Of a DNA stretch of 64,000 nucleotides, positions 26,785 through 34,818 are shown in pieces (positions within the stretch are counted from its first letter, which is position 1; each line of letters starts with the position of its first letter). Below the pieces are notes generated by a model, which had not been told where the DNA came from, made no database searches, and saw nothing but the letters and a program-made list of their open reading frames with translations. The position numbers and the translations under genes were made by a program. The DNA is from Chryseobacterium defluvii. Its GTDB lineage: Bacteria > Bacteroidota > Bacteroidia > Flavobacteriales > Weeksellaceae. The stretch spans positions 372,001-436,000 of the forward strand of contig NZ_JACHLE010000002.1 of NCBI RefSeq assembly GCF_014204415.1, given 5' to 3'.

Positions 26785-26980
26785 ATGCTTCTATAATTCG
26801 ACTCCACTCAGCAATGACAAGGGTATGAACCCTCTGAAAAGTTGATATCAGAGATGTTACACCAGGCAGACCCGAAGTGTTTTCATTATTAGAACCTCCT
26901 GTTTACATTTTATTTCTACTCCGATTTTCTAGTGTTATTTTCATTAAACATACAGTTTGTCATGCTGGAAGCATCTCTAT
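26785..26980. repeat. Candidate intergenic repeat element with inverted ends
   Basis: The 388-bp gap between apt and the TPR gene holds no convincing gene. Its left part contains ATGCTTC, then TTCGACTCCACTCAGC and ATGACAA (26785-26819). Its right part contains TTGTCATGCTGGAAGCAT (26957-26974), whose complement reads ATGCTTCCAGCATGACAA. The two ends are therefore inverted and share ATGCTTC...CAGC(A)ATGACAA. That is the layout of a small non-autonomous repeat. The interior (about 140 bp) has only short chance frames; one that runs into the TPR gene is out of phase and implausible. Confidence 0.45.
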
Positions 26981-27101
26981 ACAATATAAATTTCTTCAAA
27001 TGACAAACGGAATTTCACTACAAAAAATAAGAACAATAAATTTAAACAAGCTCTTAACATTTGATAATTCACAACATTTTCAGAATAATACATCAAACTA
27101 T

Positions 27102-27132
27102 TTTGTAAATCATTCAGAAACAATTAAATTTG
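27102..27132 (+). promoter_or_regulatory. Complete promoter of the TPR-ribH unit
   Basis: TTTG (27102-27105), a 19-nt spacer and TAAATTTG (27125-27132) lie 21 nt before the ATG at 27154. Confidence 0.7.
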
Positions 27133-27153
27133 CAGTTCAATTTTTAAGAATTT

Positions 27154-27861
27154 ATGGCAAAAATTACAAAGAATGCTCAGAACGAACAAGAAGGTAAAGA
27201 AACAGTGGAGTTTTTTAAAGATCTCGACAGAGAAGCTTTAAATACGGAAAGATTTCTTGAAAGATATTCCAAACCATTAGGTATCATCTTTGGTGTCCTG
27301 ATATTAGCTGTTTTAGGATTTTTCGCTTACAAGCAGTTTGTAGTAGCTCCTAAAAATGCTGAAGCAATAAAAAGCTTCCTTGCCGCACAAAAAAATCTGA
27401 CTGAAGGTAAAAATAAAGAGGCTTTAGGCGGGAAATCTGCTGCAAACCCAGGATTTGTAGGAACCTATAACGAATATTCTTCTACCAATATCGGTAAACT
27501 TTCTGCATACAATGCAGGCTTATTGAAATTCAAAGAAGGTAAATTCCAGGAAGCCTATGACCTTTTAGACAAATTTTCGTCTGATAACAAAACAATGACT
27601 GCCATGAAATACGGAGCAATGGCAGACGCAAAATCAGGACTTAATAAGAACGATGAAGCTCTAAGTCTTCTGGATAAGGCCGCTACGGCTTCTGATGATC
27701 CTTATACTTCTTATTACTTTACGAGAAAGGCAGGTATCCTGGCTTTAGGGTTAAAGAAAAATGCTGAGGCTAAAAAATATTTTTCCGCTATTGACGAAAA
27801 GTATCAGGATTATGACAACGGAATGTCTGACTCTTATATTGAAATGACTAAATATTACTAA
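27154..27861 (+). CDS. Membrane-anchored TPR protein (YfgM-like)
   Basis: This 235-aa protein has a charged N-terminus, one TM helix (about 47-67, GIIFGVLILAVLGFFAYKQF) and a periplasmic helical-repeat region with TPR-like AYNAGLLKFKEGKFQEAYDLL and AMADAKSGLNKNDEALSLL. The layout is that of YfgM-type ancillary proteins, which associate with the SecYEG/BamB region in E. coli. That role is only inferred here. ribH follows after 3 bp. Confidence 0.75.
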   Translation: MAKITKNAQNEQEGKETVEFFKDLDREALNTERFLERYSKPLGIIFGVLILAVLGFFAYKQFVVAPKNAEAIKSFLAAQKNLTEGKNKEALGGKSAANPGFVGTYNEYSSTNIGKLSAYNAGLLKFKEGKFQEAYDLLDKFSSDNKTMTAMKYGAMADAKSGLNKNDEALSLLDKAATASDDPYTSYYFTRKAGILALGLKKNAEAKKYFSAIDEKYQDYDNGMSDSYIEMTKYY

Positions 27862-27864
27862 AAC

Positions 27865-28386
27865 ATGGCAACAGTTAATCTTTCTGATTACAAGCCACTT
27901 CATATAACCAATGCCGAAGATTTTTCTATCGGCATTGTTTTTTCTGAGTGGAATGATTTTGTAACTTACAATCTTCGCGATGCTGCATTGGAGATCCTTG
28001 AAAAGGAAGGCGTAAAATCCGGAAACATTAAGCTTTTTCCTGTTCCGGGAGCATTTGAATTAAATTATGCCAGCATGCAGCTTTGCAAAGAACGAAAGTA
28101 TGATGCCGTCATTGCCATCGGATGTGTCATTCGTGGGGAAACCCCTCATTTCGATTACGTATGCTCAGCTGTAGCACAGGGAATTAAAGATTGTAATATA
28201 CTGACCGATACTCCAACTATTTTCTGTGTTCTGACTGATGATACCAAAGAGCAGTCCATAGCAAGAAGCGGTGGCGATCTGGGCAATAAAGGAGTGGAAG
28301 CCGCTGTTACCGCCTTAAGGATGATTGATTTTAAAAAGAAATTGTCATCCGATAAAAAAGGAAATATTGGCTTCGGAAACTCTTAG
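27865..28386 (+). CDS. ribH: 6,7-dimethyl-8-ribityllumazine synthase
   Basis: This 173-aa enzyme condenses 5-amino-6-ribitylaminouracil with dihydroxybutanone phosphate in the penultimate step of riboflavin synthesis. Its signatures are FNDFVT-like WNDFVTYNL, PVPGAFELNYA, AIGCVIRGETPHFDYV (with the catalytic His) and FCVLTDDTKEQSIARSGG. It has normal length and follows a TPR gene in one unit. No other rib gene and no FMN riboswitch is seen nearby. Confidence 0.95.
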   Translation: MATVNLSDYKPLHITNAEDFSIGIVFSEWNDFVTYNLRDAALEILEKEGVKSGNIKLFPVPGAFELNYASMQLCKERKYDAVIAIGCVIRGETPHFDYVCSAVAQGIKDCNILTDTPTIFCVLTDDTKEQSIARSGGDLGNKGVEAAVTALRMIDFKKKLSSDKKGNIGFGNS

Positions 28387-28416
28387 AATGTGAATATATC
28401 AACTTTGTAGATAAAT

Positions 28417-28442
28417 AAAGGACTATTAAAAAATAGTCCTTT
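28417..28442 (+). terminator. Terminator after ribH
   Basis: AAAGGACTATT (28417-28427) pairs with AATAGTCCTTT (28432-28442), then TTTT. Confidence 0.85.
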
Positions 28443-28547
28443 TTTGTTTGGCGATACGCCGCTCACATCTTTTAATTGGAAAAAATATAAATTATTCAAC
28501 AATAGTTCGTTTTTTATTTTTATCGTCAAATAAATCTGCACAAAAAC

Positions 28548-28555
28548 TATCTTTG
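28548..28555 (+). promoter_or_regulatory. -7 box of the LTA-synthase-like gene
   Basis: TATCTTTG matches TAnnTTTG, 25 nt before the ATG. The -33 element is unclear. Confidence 0.45.
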
Positions 28556-28580
28556 TGAAATTAATAAATAGTTAATCTAA

Positions 28581-30659
28581 ATGTTTCTTCAAAAAGCAAA
28601 GCCTTTTATATATTTAGGAGTTTTTTACCTCATCATTTCCTTAGTCATACGGGTGATATTTCTCTTTCATCCCATTACTACTGTAAATTTCGGTATCTTT
28701 GAGATCATAAAGATCTTATTGCTGGGGATGGTAAACGATATCTTTGTTTTTATCCCTGCAAGCTCATTTTTGGTTCTTTATTTTTTATTTCTTTCCGACT
28801 CAAAATACAAAAACCCATACGGACAGATTATTTTAGGAGCTTTAACACTTCTTTTTCTTTACATATTGGTCATTCCCAATAATATATTCAGGCAATACGG
28901 AGGCTCCGTAACAAAGATCGTCCTTATTTTTGTCGGAATTAAAATGTTCTTTTTCGGACTGATGTTTTTTCTGCCATCCAAACGAATAAGGATCCGTAAT
29001 ATCCTTTACTTTATCATTATACTGCTTTATGTACTCTCAATAGTATTCAATTCAGTCAGCGAATATTTCTTTTACAATGAATTTGGGGTACGTTATAATT
29101 TCATTGCCGTGGATTATCTTATTTATACCAATGAAGTAATCGGGAATATCATGGAAAGTTATCCTGTAGCCCCGCTTTTCATCGCTATCTTCGTGGTAAC
29201 GGGAAGTATTACATGGCTGATCTTTAGGAAAACAAAAAACGAGCTTTTAACACTCCCCGATTTAAAACAGAAATTCGCTTTATTAAGCATTTATATTGTA
29301 ACCGTTGGCATTAGCTTCATCATTCTTCCGGCTATCGGGAAAATAAGGTCTTCCAATGTTTTCGCAAATGAGGTCCAGGCGAACGGTATTCCTAAATTCT
29401 ATTGGGCGTTTACACATAACGAGCTTGACTATTTCCAGTTCTATTCACAGATTGGTCAGAAACAGGCAGATGAGCTGTTTTTAAGCCAATATCCTGAACA
29501 GGCAGTGATGAGAAAAATTGTTTCAGGACAGCCGGAAATAAAAAAGAATGTTGTGCTGATCTCCATTGAAAGCCTGTCGGCAGATTTTATGGAACATTAT
29601 GGAAACACCCGGAAAGTCACTCCGTTTCTTGACAGCCTGGCCAGCCAATCATTAATGTTCACCAATTTATACGCTACAGGAAACAGAACGGTACGTGGCC
29701 TGGAGGCTTTAACCCTCTGCATTCCACCTACCGCAGGAGAAAGCATCATTAAAAGGGATAATAATAAAAATAAATTCACAACAGGAAGTGTCTTTAAATC
29801 TAAAGGATATGATGTGAAATTCTTATACGGCGGCTACAGTTATTTCGATAATATGGAAGATTTCTTTGGTGGAAACGGCTATGATATTGTGGACAGAAAT
29901 AATTTCAGACCGGAAGAAATTACATTTGCCAATGTATGGGGCGTAGCCGATGAGGATATGGCTAAAAAAGCCATACAGGTAATGAATGCTGAGGCAAAAT
30001 CCGGAAAGCCCTTTTTTAACCATTGGATGACGGTTTCCAACCACAGACCTTTCACATATCCTGATGGGCGAATTGATATTCCCGGCAATGCAAAATCCCG
30101 TGATGGAGGCGTAAAATACACCGACTATTCGATCAGAAAGTTTTTTGAAATGGCCAAAAAGCAGGATTGGTATAAAAATACCGTCTTTGTGATCATTGCT
30201 GACCATTGTGCTTCCAGTGCGGGAAAAACTGAACTTCCGGCCGATAAATACAGAATACCGGCCATGATCTTCTCAGAAGGTCTTATCCAGCCTCAGAAAT
30301 TTGATAAGCTGATGTCCCAGATCGACGTTATGCCTACACTCTTCGGAATATTGAACTTTAACTACACTTCTAAATTTCTGGGTCAGGATGTTTTCAAGAG
30401 AGAATTCCGGCCTAAAGCTTATATAGCAACCTATCAGGATTTAGGATTGATAAAAGACAAGCACTTGACCATCATTTCTCCTGTAAGAAAAATAAAACAA
30501 TATCTACTGACCCCGGAAAAAAGTAAATTAGCTCCCGAATTCAATATTTATTATACTGAAAAACTTCTTAAAAATCCGGATCAGATATTGGTGAACGAGA
30601 CTATTTCTGCCTATCAGTCTACTTCCTACTGGCTGAAGAACAATCAGCTTAACCGTTGA
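28581..30659 (+). CDS. LTA synthase-family membrane phosphotransferase/sulfatase
   Basis: This 692-aa protein has five N-terminal TM helices (about 10-250) and then a periplasmic alkaline-phosphatase-superfamily domain. The metal/nucleophile residues are recognisable: SIES with the early Glu, GNRTVRGLEA with the putative nucleophile Thr370, HWMTVSNHRPF, and IIADHCA with Asp-His. In Gram-positives this family polymerises glycerol phosphate. In Gram-negatives homologues transfer phosphoglycerol or phosphoethanolamine to glycans or lipids, which is the likelier role here. It overlaps the convergent ATP-grasp gene by 11 bases. Confidence 0.88.
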   Translation: MFLQKAKPFIYLGVFYLIISLVIRVIFLFHPITTVNFGIFEIIKILLLGMVNDIFVFIPASSFLVLYFLFLSDSKYKNPYGQIILGALTLLFLYILVIPNNIFRQYGGSVTKIVLIFVGIKMFFFGLMFFLPSKRIRIRNILYFIIILLYVLSIVFNSVSEYFFYNEFGVRYNFIAVDYLIYTNEVIGNIMESYPVAPLFIAIFVVTGSITWLIFRKTKNELLTLPDLKQKFALLSIYIVTVGISFIILPAIGKIRSSNVFANEVQANGIPKFYWAFTHNELDYFQFYSQIGQKQADELFLSQYPEQAVMRKIVSGQPEIKKNVVLISIESLSADFMEHYGNTRKVTPFLDSLASQSLMFTNLYATGNRTVRGLEALTLCIPPTAGESIIKRDNNKNKFTTGSVFKSKGYDVKFLYGGYSYFDNMEDFFGGNGYDIVDRNNFRPEEITFANVWGVADEDMAKKAIQVMNAEAKSGKPFFNHWMTVSNHRPFTYPDGRIDIPGNAKSRDGGVKYTDYSIRKFFEMAKKQDWYKNTVFVIIADHCASSAGKTELPADKYRIPAMIFSEGLIQPQKFDKLMSQIDVMPTLFGILNFNYTSKFLGQDVFKREFRPKAYIATYQDLGLIKDKHLTIISPVRKIKQYLLTPEKSKLAPEFNIYYTEKLLKNPDQILVNETISAYQSTSYWLKNNQLNR

Positions 30660-31779
30660 TCAGGTGCGGTATAAAACGGCTCTGGTTATTCGTGATCAGA
30701 TTCACACTTTCCCTGACCCCGATCCCCGCAGGCTCCTGTCCGATGATCCAGCTTCCGATCACGGGATAATTCCCGTTAAAATTAGGGAGGTTGAATAACT
30801 GCTGATAAATAAAACCTTCTTTACCATATGCCCCGGTATTTTGTTCTATCGGAAAATTATCCTTATACAGTGTTACATTTGCCCCTTCTCTTGAATAAAC
30901 AGGTTTCTTCACAAAATCTTTCAGGTTCCTCTGTTCAAAATAAGACTCCAGCAGATAAGGATGACCCGGATATAATTCCCAGAGAACCGGCAAAATAGCC
31001 TTGGAGGAGAGAAGAACTTTCCAGGCAGGCTCGATCCACTGGGATCTGAAACCGTTTTTCACCAGTTTTTCACCAAATCCGTCTTCAAGAATCCACTCAT
31101 ACGGATACAGTTTGAAAATGTACTCCATGATGCTCCTGTCTCCGGCAATAAATTCTTCAATATCTTCTGCCCAGCCAATATCCTGAATGGGAATGAATTC
31201 CGTTTCAAACCCTGCCTGTGTTGCACAATCACGGATATATTCCACATTCGTAACATCCTCAATATTGGTAAGTGATGAAAAATAGATGTAATGCGGATTC
31301 ATATAGTTTTTAAGGTACTTCCAGTAATCGATCAGTTTTTCATGGATCGAATTGTACTGGTCTTTGTCCGGAAACAGCTCCTGAAGCCAGTACCACTGAA
31401 TAACGGAAGCCTCATACAATGAGGTGGGTGTATCTGCATTAAATTCCAATAATTTAAGATTTTCACCGTCAAACCCAAAATCAAATCTCCCGTAAACTGA
31501 CGGATGATCCTCTTCCCAACTTGTTATGATATAATTTCTGAACCATTCCGGAATATTGAATCTGTACCAAAGGTTTTTAGCAATTATATGATCCACAGCT
31601 TCCAGGCACATTTGCCATAATTCAGAAGTTGCAGTCTCTATTAGGCTGATCTCATGCAAAGGGAATTCATAGTAATGGCTCTCATCCCAATACAGTCCTT
31701 CCAGGGAATGATATCCAAACCCAAGGCTTTCAAGTTTATGTTCCCAATTTTTACGGATCTCTGATGGTATTCTCTTCAT
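30649..31779 (-). CDS. Glutathionylspermidine synthase-like ATP-grasp protein (YgiC-like)
   Basis: This 376-aa protein matches the synthetase half of glutathionylspermidine synthase without the amidase half. Key stretches are RFDFGFDGENLKLLEFNADTPTSLYEAS (about residues 98-125), KPVYSREGANVTLYKD (ATP-grasp lysine region) and an end domain reading GSWIIGQEPAGIGVRES. YgiC/YjfC homologues have this architecture, and their substrate is not established. It is the last gene of a minus-strand unit after two small lipoproteins, the first of which ends like YgiB. The gap to that lipoprotein is 2 bp. Confidence 0.85.
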   Translation of the reverse strand: MKRIPSEIRKNWEHKLESLGFGYHSLEGLYWDESHYYEFPLHEISLIETATSELWQMCLEAVDHIIAKNLWYRFNIPEWFRNYIITSWEEDHPSVYGRFDFGFDGENLKLLEFNADTPTSLYEASVIQWYWLQELFPDKDQYNSIHEKLIDYWKYLKNYMNPHYIYFSSLTNIEDVTNVEYIRDCATQAGFETEFIPIQDIGWAEDIEEFIAGDRSIMEYIFKLYPYEWILEDGFGEKLVKNGFRSQWIEPAWKVLLSSKAILPVLWELYPGHPYLLESYFEQRNLKDFVKKPVYSREGANVTLYKDNFPIEQNTGAYGKEGFIYQQLFNLPNFNGNYPVIGSWIIGQEPAGIGVRESVNLITNNQSRFIPHLING

Positions 31780-31781
31780 AA

Positions 31782-32120
31782 TTATGATGATGCTCTAAAT
31801 CCGCTTTTTCCCAAGCCTCCTCTTGCAATATTTCCCTTATAAGTATTTCTTCCAAGATTGGATTTCGCACTTATGGCGTCGCTGTAATACCCAGCTTTCT
31901 GATAAGCGCCATTATTATAAAATCCATAAGGCCTGAAAGCATGGTACAGGAAAAAACCAGGCATAAAACCGTGAGTTCTTGTGTAGGATGCAGTAGTATC
32001 AGATCTCATGTACACCTTCTTCTCATTCTTCAGCTGTTCTTTTGGCTTATTTTGAGAACAGGCGGCAAGAATACCGGTTACAAAAAGTAATTTTACAGAA
32101 CTTGACTTTTTCATTATCAT
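31782..32120 (-). CDS. Small lipoprotein, YgiB/UPF0441-like tail
   Basis: This protein is 112 aa, or 110 if translation starts at the second Met (32114), which gives a cleaner signal, MKKSSSVKLLFVTGILAAC. The lipobox is ILAAC. The C-terminal half is Gly/Tyr/Ser-rich (YHAFRPYGFYNNGAYQ, ARGGLGKSGF). The ARGGLGKS ending recalls YgiB (DUF1190) proteins, which pair with YgiC. The ATG overlaps the upstream lipoprotein stop as ATGA. Function unknown; the pairing with the ATP-grasp gene suggests a joint envelope role. Confidence 0.65.
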   Translation of the reverse strand: MIMKKSSSVKLLFVTGILAACSQNKPKEQLKNEKKVYMRSDTTASYTRTHGFMPGFFLYHAFRPYGFYNNGAYQKAGYYSDAISAKSNLGRNTYKGNIARGGLGKSGFRASS

Positions 32121-32446
32121 TGAACCGTTATAAAAAATTCATAATCCTTTTTGACTTTTGCAGTATGTTCATAACCATCTTTATCACCTACAACCATCAT
32201 AGTATCTTCAAGACTTGGAATAGTATCCCTTTTAATAATCTCTTTGAAAAGCTTATTATTTTTCCATATCTTATGCTTGGTAATAAGAACATCTGCAGTA
32301 TCCATATGCTGAACCGAAAGCTCAGTTTCAATAGATGCTTTTTTATCCACGCTCCCCACTGTATCTTCTGCAGGCTTTTTTTTACTGCATGCCATTAAAG
32401 CAATCATACCGGTCAATAATAAAAAGCCAAGTTTAATTTTTCTCAC
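32117..32446 (-). CDS. Small lipoprotein of unknown function
   Basis: This 109-aa lipoprotein has the lipobox MIALMAC (Cys20) and a Lys/Asp/Thr-rich body with no recognised domain. It is the first gene of a three-gene minus-strand unit with the YgiB-like and YgiC-like genes. The stop/start overlap (ATGA) with the second gene suggests translational coupling. Confidence 0.7.
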   Translation of the reverse strand: MRKIKLGFLLLTGMIALMACSKKKPAEDTVGSVDKKASIETELSVQHMDTADVLITKHKIWKNNKLFKEIIKRDTIPSLEDTMMVVGDKDGYEHTAKVKKDYEFFITVQ

Positions 32447-32464
32447 TTTAATTGTAATTTTTCA

Positions 32465-32472
32465 CAAAAGTA
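32465..32472 (-). promoter_or_regulatory. -7 box of the lipoprotein/ATP-grasp unit
   Basis: The minus strand reads TACTTTTG (TAnnTTTG), 19 nt before the start of the 32446 gene. Confidence 0.45.
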
Positions 32473-32526
32473 GTTATTTAATAATGATATTAATTTTAAA
32501 TTTACAAGCGAAAAAATTATTTTACT

Positions 32527-33381
32527 ATGAAATGGACAGACGACAGAAGTGGTAATGTGGAAGACAGGCGTGGGCTGGGTAGCGGTGGTGCTATCGTAGG
32601 CGGTGGGCTTGGAACCCTTATTATTGCTGCAATTATATTTTTCCTGGGCGGAGACCCTTCATCCATCCTTTCTTCAGGAGTTGGAAGTAGTTCTACACAA
32701 ACCGAGCAAAGGCAATTAAATGCCAATGAGCTTAAAATTCGTGAATTTGTGCAAATGATCACCGCTGAAAATGAGCAGACCTGGAACAAAATTTTCGCAG
32801 AGAACGGGATGCAGTACCGTCCGGCAAGGGTAGTCCTGTTTGAAGATACTACACAATCAGGATGTGGTACAGCGCAATCTGCAATGGGACCTTTCTACTG
32901 CCCGGCAGACCAGACGGTTTATATGGATATGAGTTTCTTCAAAGAATTACAGCAAAGATTTGGTGCCCAGGTGACTGAGTTCTCTATTGCATACGTTATG
33001 GCACACGAAATGGGGCACCATGTTCAAACCCTATTAGGAACTACACAGAAAGTAGATGCATTAAGACGAAGCGGGAGATATTCCGAAGCTGATATGAACA
33101 GGGTTTCGGTGGCTACCGAACTACAGGCAGATTTCTATGCCGGGCTTTGGGCCAGACAAACGGATAGCAGGGAGCATATTCTGGAGCCGGGAGATATTGA
33201 ATCGGCTATCAGTGCGGCTCAGGCCGTAGGTGATGATAACATCCAGAAAAGGTCTCAGGGATATGTGGATCAGGAAAGCTTTACACACGGTTCATCAGCA
33301 CAGCGTAAAGAATGGTTTATGAAAGGCTATAACACAGGAGACATCAGACAAGGTGATACTTTTAACCAGCTTTTAAAATAA
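32527..33381 (+). CDS. Neutral zinc metallopeptidase, YpfJ/KPN_02809 family
   Basis: This 284-aa protein begins with the family start MKWTDDRSGNVEDRRG. It has one TM segment (about 23-41), then a metallopeptidase domain with HEMGHH (His160, Glu161, His164) and the later ELQADFYAGLWAR segment supplying another ligand. It probably sits in the inner membrane with its catalytic part in the periplasm. The substrate is unknown. It is monocistronic and divergent from the lipoprotein unit. Confidence 0.92.
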   Translation: MKWTDDRSGNVEDRRGLGSGGAIVGGGLGTLIIAAIIFFLGGDPSSILSSGVGSSSTQTEQRQLNANELKIREFVQMITAENEQTWNKIFAENGMQYRPARVVLFEDTTQSGCGTAQSAMGPFYCPADQTVYMDMSFFKELQQRFGAQVTEFSIAYVMAHEMGHHVQTLLGTTQKVDALRRSGRYSEADMNRVSVATELQADFYAGLWARQTDSREHILEPGDIESAISAAQAVGDDNIQKRSQGYVDQESFTHGSSAQRKEWFMKGYNTGDIRQGDTFNQLLK

Positions 33382-33399
33382 GTCTATTTACCATATAAA

Positions 33400-33428
33400 A
33401 AAACCCTGAAATGTTGTTTCAGGGTTTT
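33400..33428. terminator. Bidirectional terminator
   Basis: AAAACCCTGAAA (33400-33411) pairs with TTTCAGGGTTTT (33417-33428). It lies between the convergent YpfJ and GLPGLI genes. Confidence 0.85.
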
Positions 33429-33435
33429 ATTTTTA

Positions 33436-34302
33436 CTATTGCAATTCGATCGGATTACTGTTTCTCTTAACCTCTTCTTTTATCCTCTCCTCCATTCTTT
33501 TTCTCATTTCTGCCGGATTTTGATTTCCGCCACCAAATCCACCGCCGCCACGGTTTCCTCCGCCACCGCCTATCCTCATTGGCCCGGCCCCACCGCCGCT
33601 ACTTTGGGCGATGAAAGACATAGGGTCATCCAGAAATTTTTTCTGCTGCTTCACAAAATCCACTCTCTTGACTTTTATGGTATTTCCAAACTGATTCAAA
33701 CCCGGAAGCTCATCAATTTTATAGTTTTTCATCAGGTCAAAAGAATAATCCCCCTGATCATCTTCCACTTTAACAATTAAACCCGGAAGCCCTCCAAATT
33801 TATAAGGCCCATCCTGATAAGGAAGATCTGTAGTGAACCAGGCCGTCCATTTCCGTCCTGCAAAATCCGTTTCTGCCTTCTGAACCTTATACTCCCCTAT
33901 TTTTGTAGTTTCCGGAAGAATCTTCCAGTTTAAGGAGCGATCTTCCTCATAAGAATAAATATACCTTCCCAGTCTGTCCTTAAAGACTGTTTTTTGATCC
34001 GTCTTATCCTTTTCAACCGAATAATTAATATTTGATCTCAATGTTTCCATCTGATCCCTGTTAATACTTCCTCTTCCGCCGCCACCCTGAAATGCCCGCT
34101 GCATAATGGAATCCCTTTTATACCTGTTCTCAGAGTAAAAAAGAGACTTTTCCGCAGAAATGTCTAAATAAGCATTCTCTGTTTTTATCTCATTTTTATT
34201 GGATGCATCCGGCTTCATTGTCACCTGGTAGACAAACCTGTTCGCTTGTGCAAAAACATTCTGCATAAACAGTGCTAAAGCAATAATGCCAATTCTCTTC
34301 AT
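33436..34302 (-). CDS. GLPGLI family exported protein
   Basis: This 288-aa protein has a Sec signal (about residues 1-19). The family motif is intact as GLPGLIVKVED, preceded by GRKWTAWFTTDLPYQDGPYKFG. A Gly-rich low-complexity stretch (about 240-265) comes before a charged C-terminus. GLPGLI proteins are Bacteroidota-specific exported proteins of unknown function, often linked to TonB-dependent receptors, none of which is adjacent here. Confidence 0.9.
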   Translation of the reverse strand: MKRIGIIALALFMQNVFAQANRFVYQVTMKPDASNKNEIKTENAYLDISAEKSLFYSENRYKRDSIMQRAFQGGGGRGSINRDQMETLRSNINYSVEKDKTDQKTVFKDRLGRYIYSYEEDRSLNWKILPETTKIGEYKVQKAETDFAGRKWTAWFTTDLPYQDGPYKFGGLPGLIVKVEDDQGDYSFDLMKNYKIDELPGLNQFGNTIKVKRVDFVKQQKKFLDDPMSFIAQSSGGGAGPMRIGGGGGNRGGGGFGGGNQNPAEMRKRMEERIKEEVKRNSNPIELQ

Positions 34303-34339
34303 TTTAAAATTATTTATTGTTTGGATTTCAAAAGATTAT

Positions 34340-34347
34340 CAAAGTTA
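34340..34347 (-). promoter_or_regulatory. -7 box of the GLPGLI gene
   Basis: The minus strand reads TAACTTTG, about 38 nt before the ATG. Confidence 0.4.
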
Positions 34348-34411
34348 AAGCTATCAATAATAAAAATCGATAAAATAAAAATGTTGATTTTTATTTCCTA
34401 ATTATTGTTCG

Positions 34412-34419
34412 TAGTTTTG
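34412..34419 (+). promoter_or_regulatory. -7 box of the suf operon
   Basis: TAGTTTTG matches TAnnTTTG and lies 28 nt before the sufA ATG. The best upstream TTG is about 25 nt away, a long spacing. Confidence 0.45.
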
Positions 34420-34447
34420 CATAATTAAATCATTCTAAATAAATACA

Positions 34448-34777
34448 ATGATAAAAGTATCAGATCATGCAAAGGCAAAAGCTGTTCAACTGATGACAGA
34501 AGACGGCTTTAACCCTGCTGAAGACTATATAAGAGTGGGGGTGAAAAGTGGCGGGTGCTCCGGTTTAGAATATGTTTTGAGGTTTGACAACGAAAAAACA
34601 GATACTGACCAGATTTTTGAAGACAATGGGATCAAAATCATTGTAGACAAAAAATCGATCCTTTACTTAGCGGGAACCATTTTAGAGTATTCCGGAGGAT
34701 TAAACGGAAAAGGATTTGTTTTTAACAATCCGAATGCATCCAGAACGTGCGGATGCGGAGAGAGTTTCAGTCTTTAA
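34448..34777 (+). CDS. sufA: Fe-S carrier protein, SufA/IscA family
   Basis: This 109-aa A-type carrier has the three conserved cysteines: Cys37 in SGGCSG, and Cys101 and Cys103 in CGCGESF. It receives nascent clusters from SufBCD and hands them to apoproteins. It is first in the suf operon, 41 bp before sufB. Position in the operon favours SufA over ErpA or IscA, but the sequence alone cannot separate these. Confidence 0.85.
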   Translation: MIKVSDHAKAKAVQLMTEDGFNPAEDYIRVGVKSGGCSGLEYVLRFDNEKTDTDQIFEDNGIKIIVDKKSILYLAGTILEYSGGLNGKGFVFNNPNASRTCGCGESFSL

Positions 34778-34818
34778 GATAAATTAAAAGATTTAGAAAT
34801 TCATAGATTTAGATAATT

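Noticed and set aside
26877..27197. A 106-codon open frame between apt and the TPR gene
   Set aside because: It has no recognisable protein features, crosses the repeat-like element and the TPR promoter, and overlaps the TPR start out of phase.
34431..34447. Similarity between the sufA leader (TTCTAAATAAATACA) and the sufS dyad (TTCTAAATAAGAACA) as a shared SUF regulon site
   Set aside because: The sufA version lacks the dyad symmetry and lies at a different distance from its -7 box. A third similar word (TTCTAAATAAACA, minus strand near 15297-15310) lies upstream of the unrelated SPOR-domain gene, so AT-rich chance is likely.
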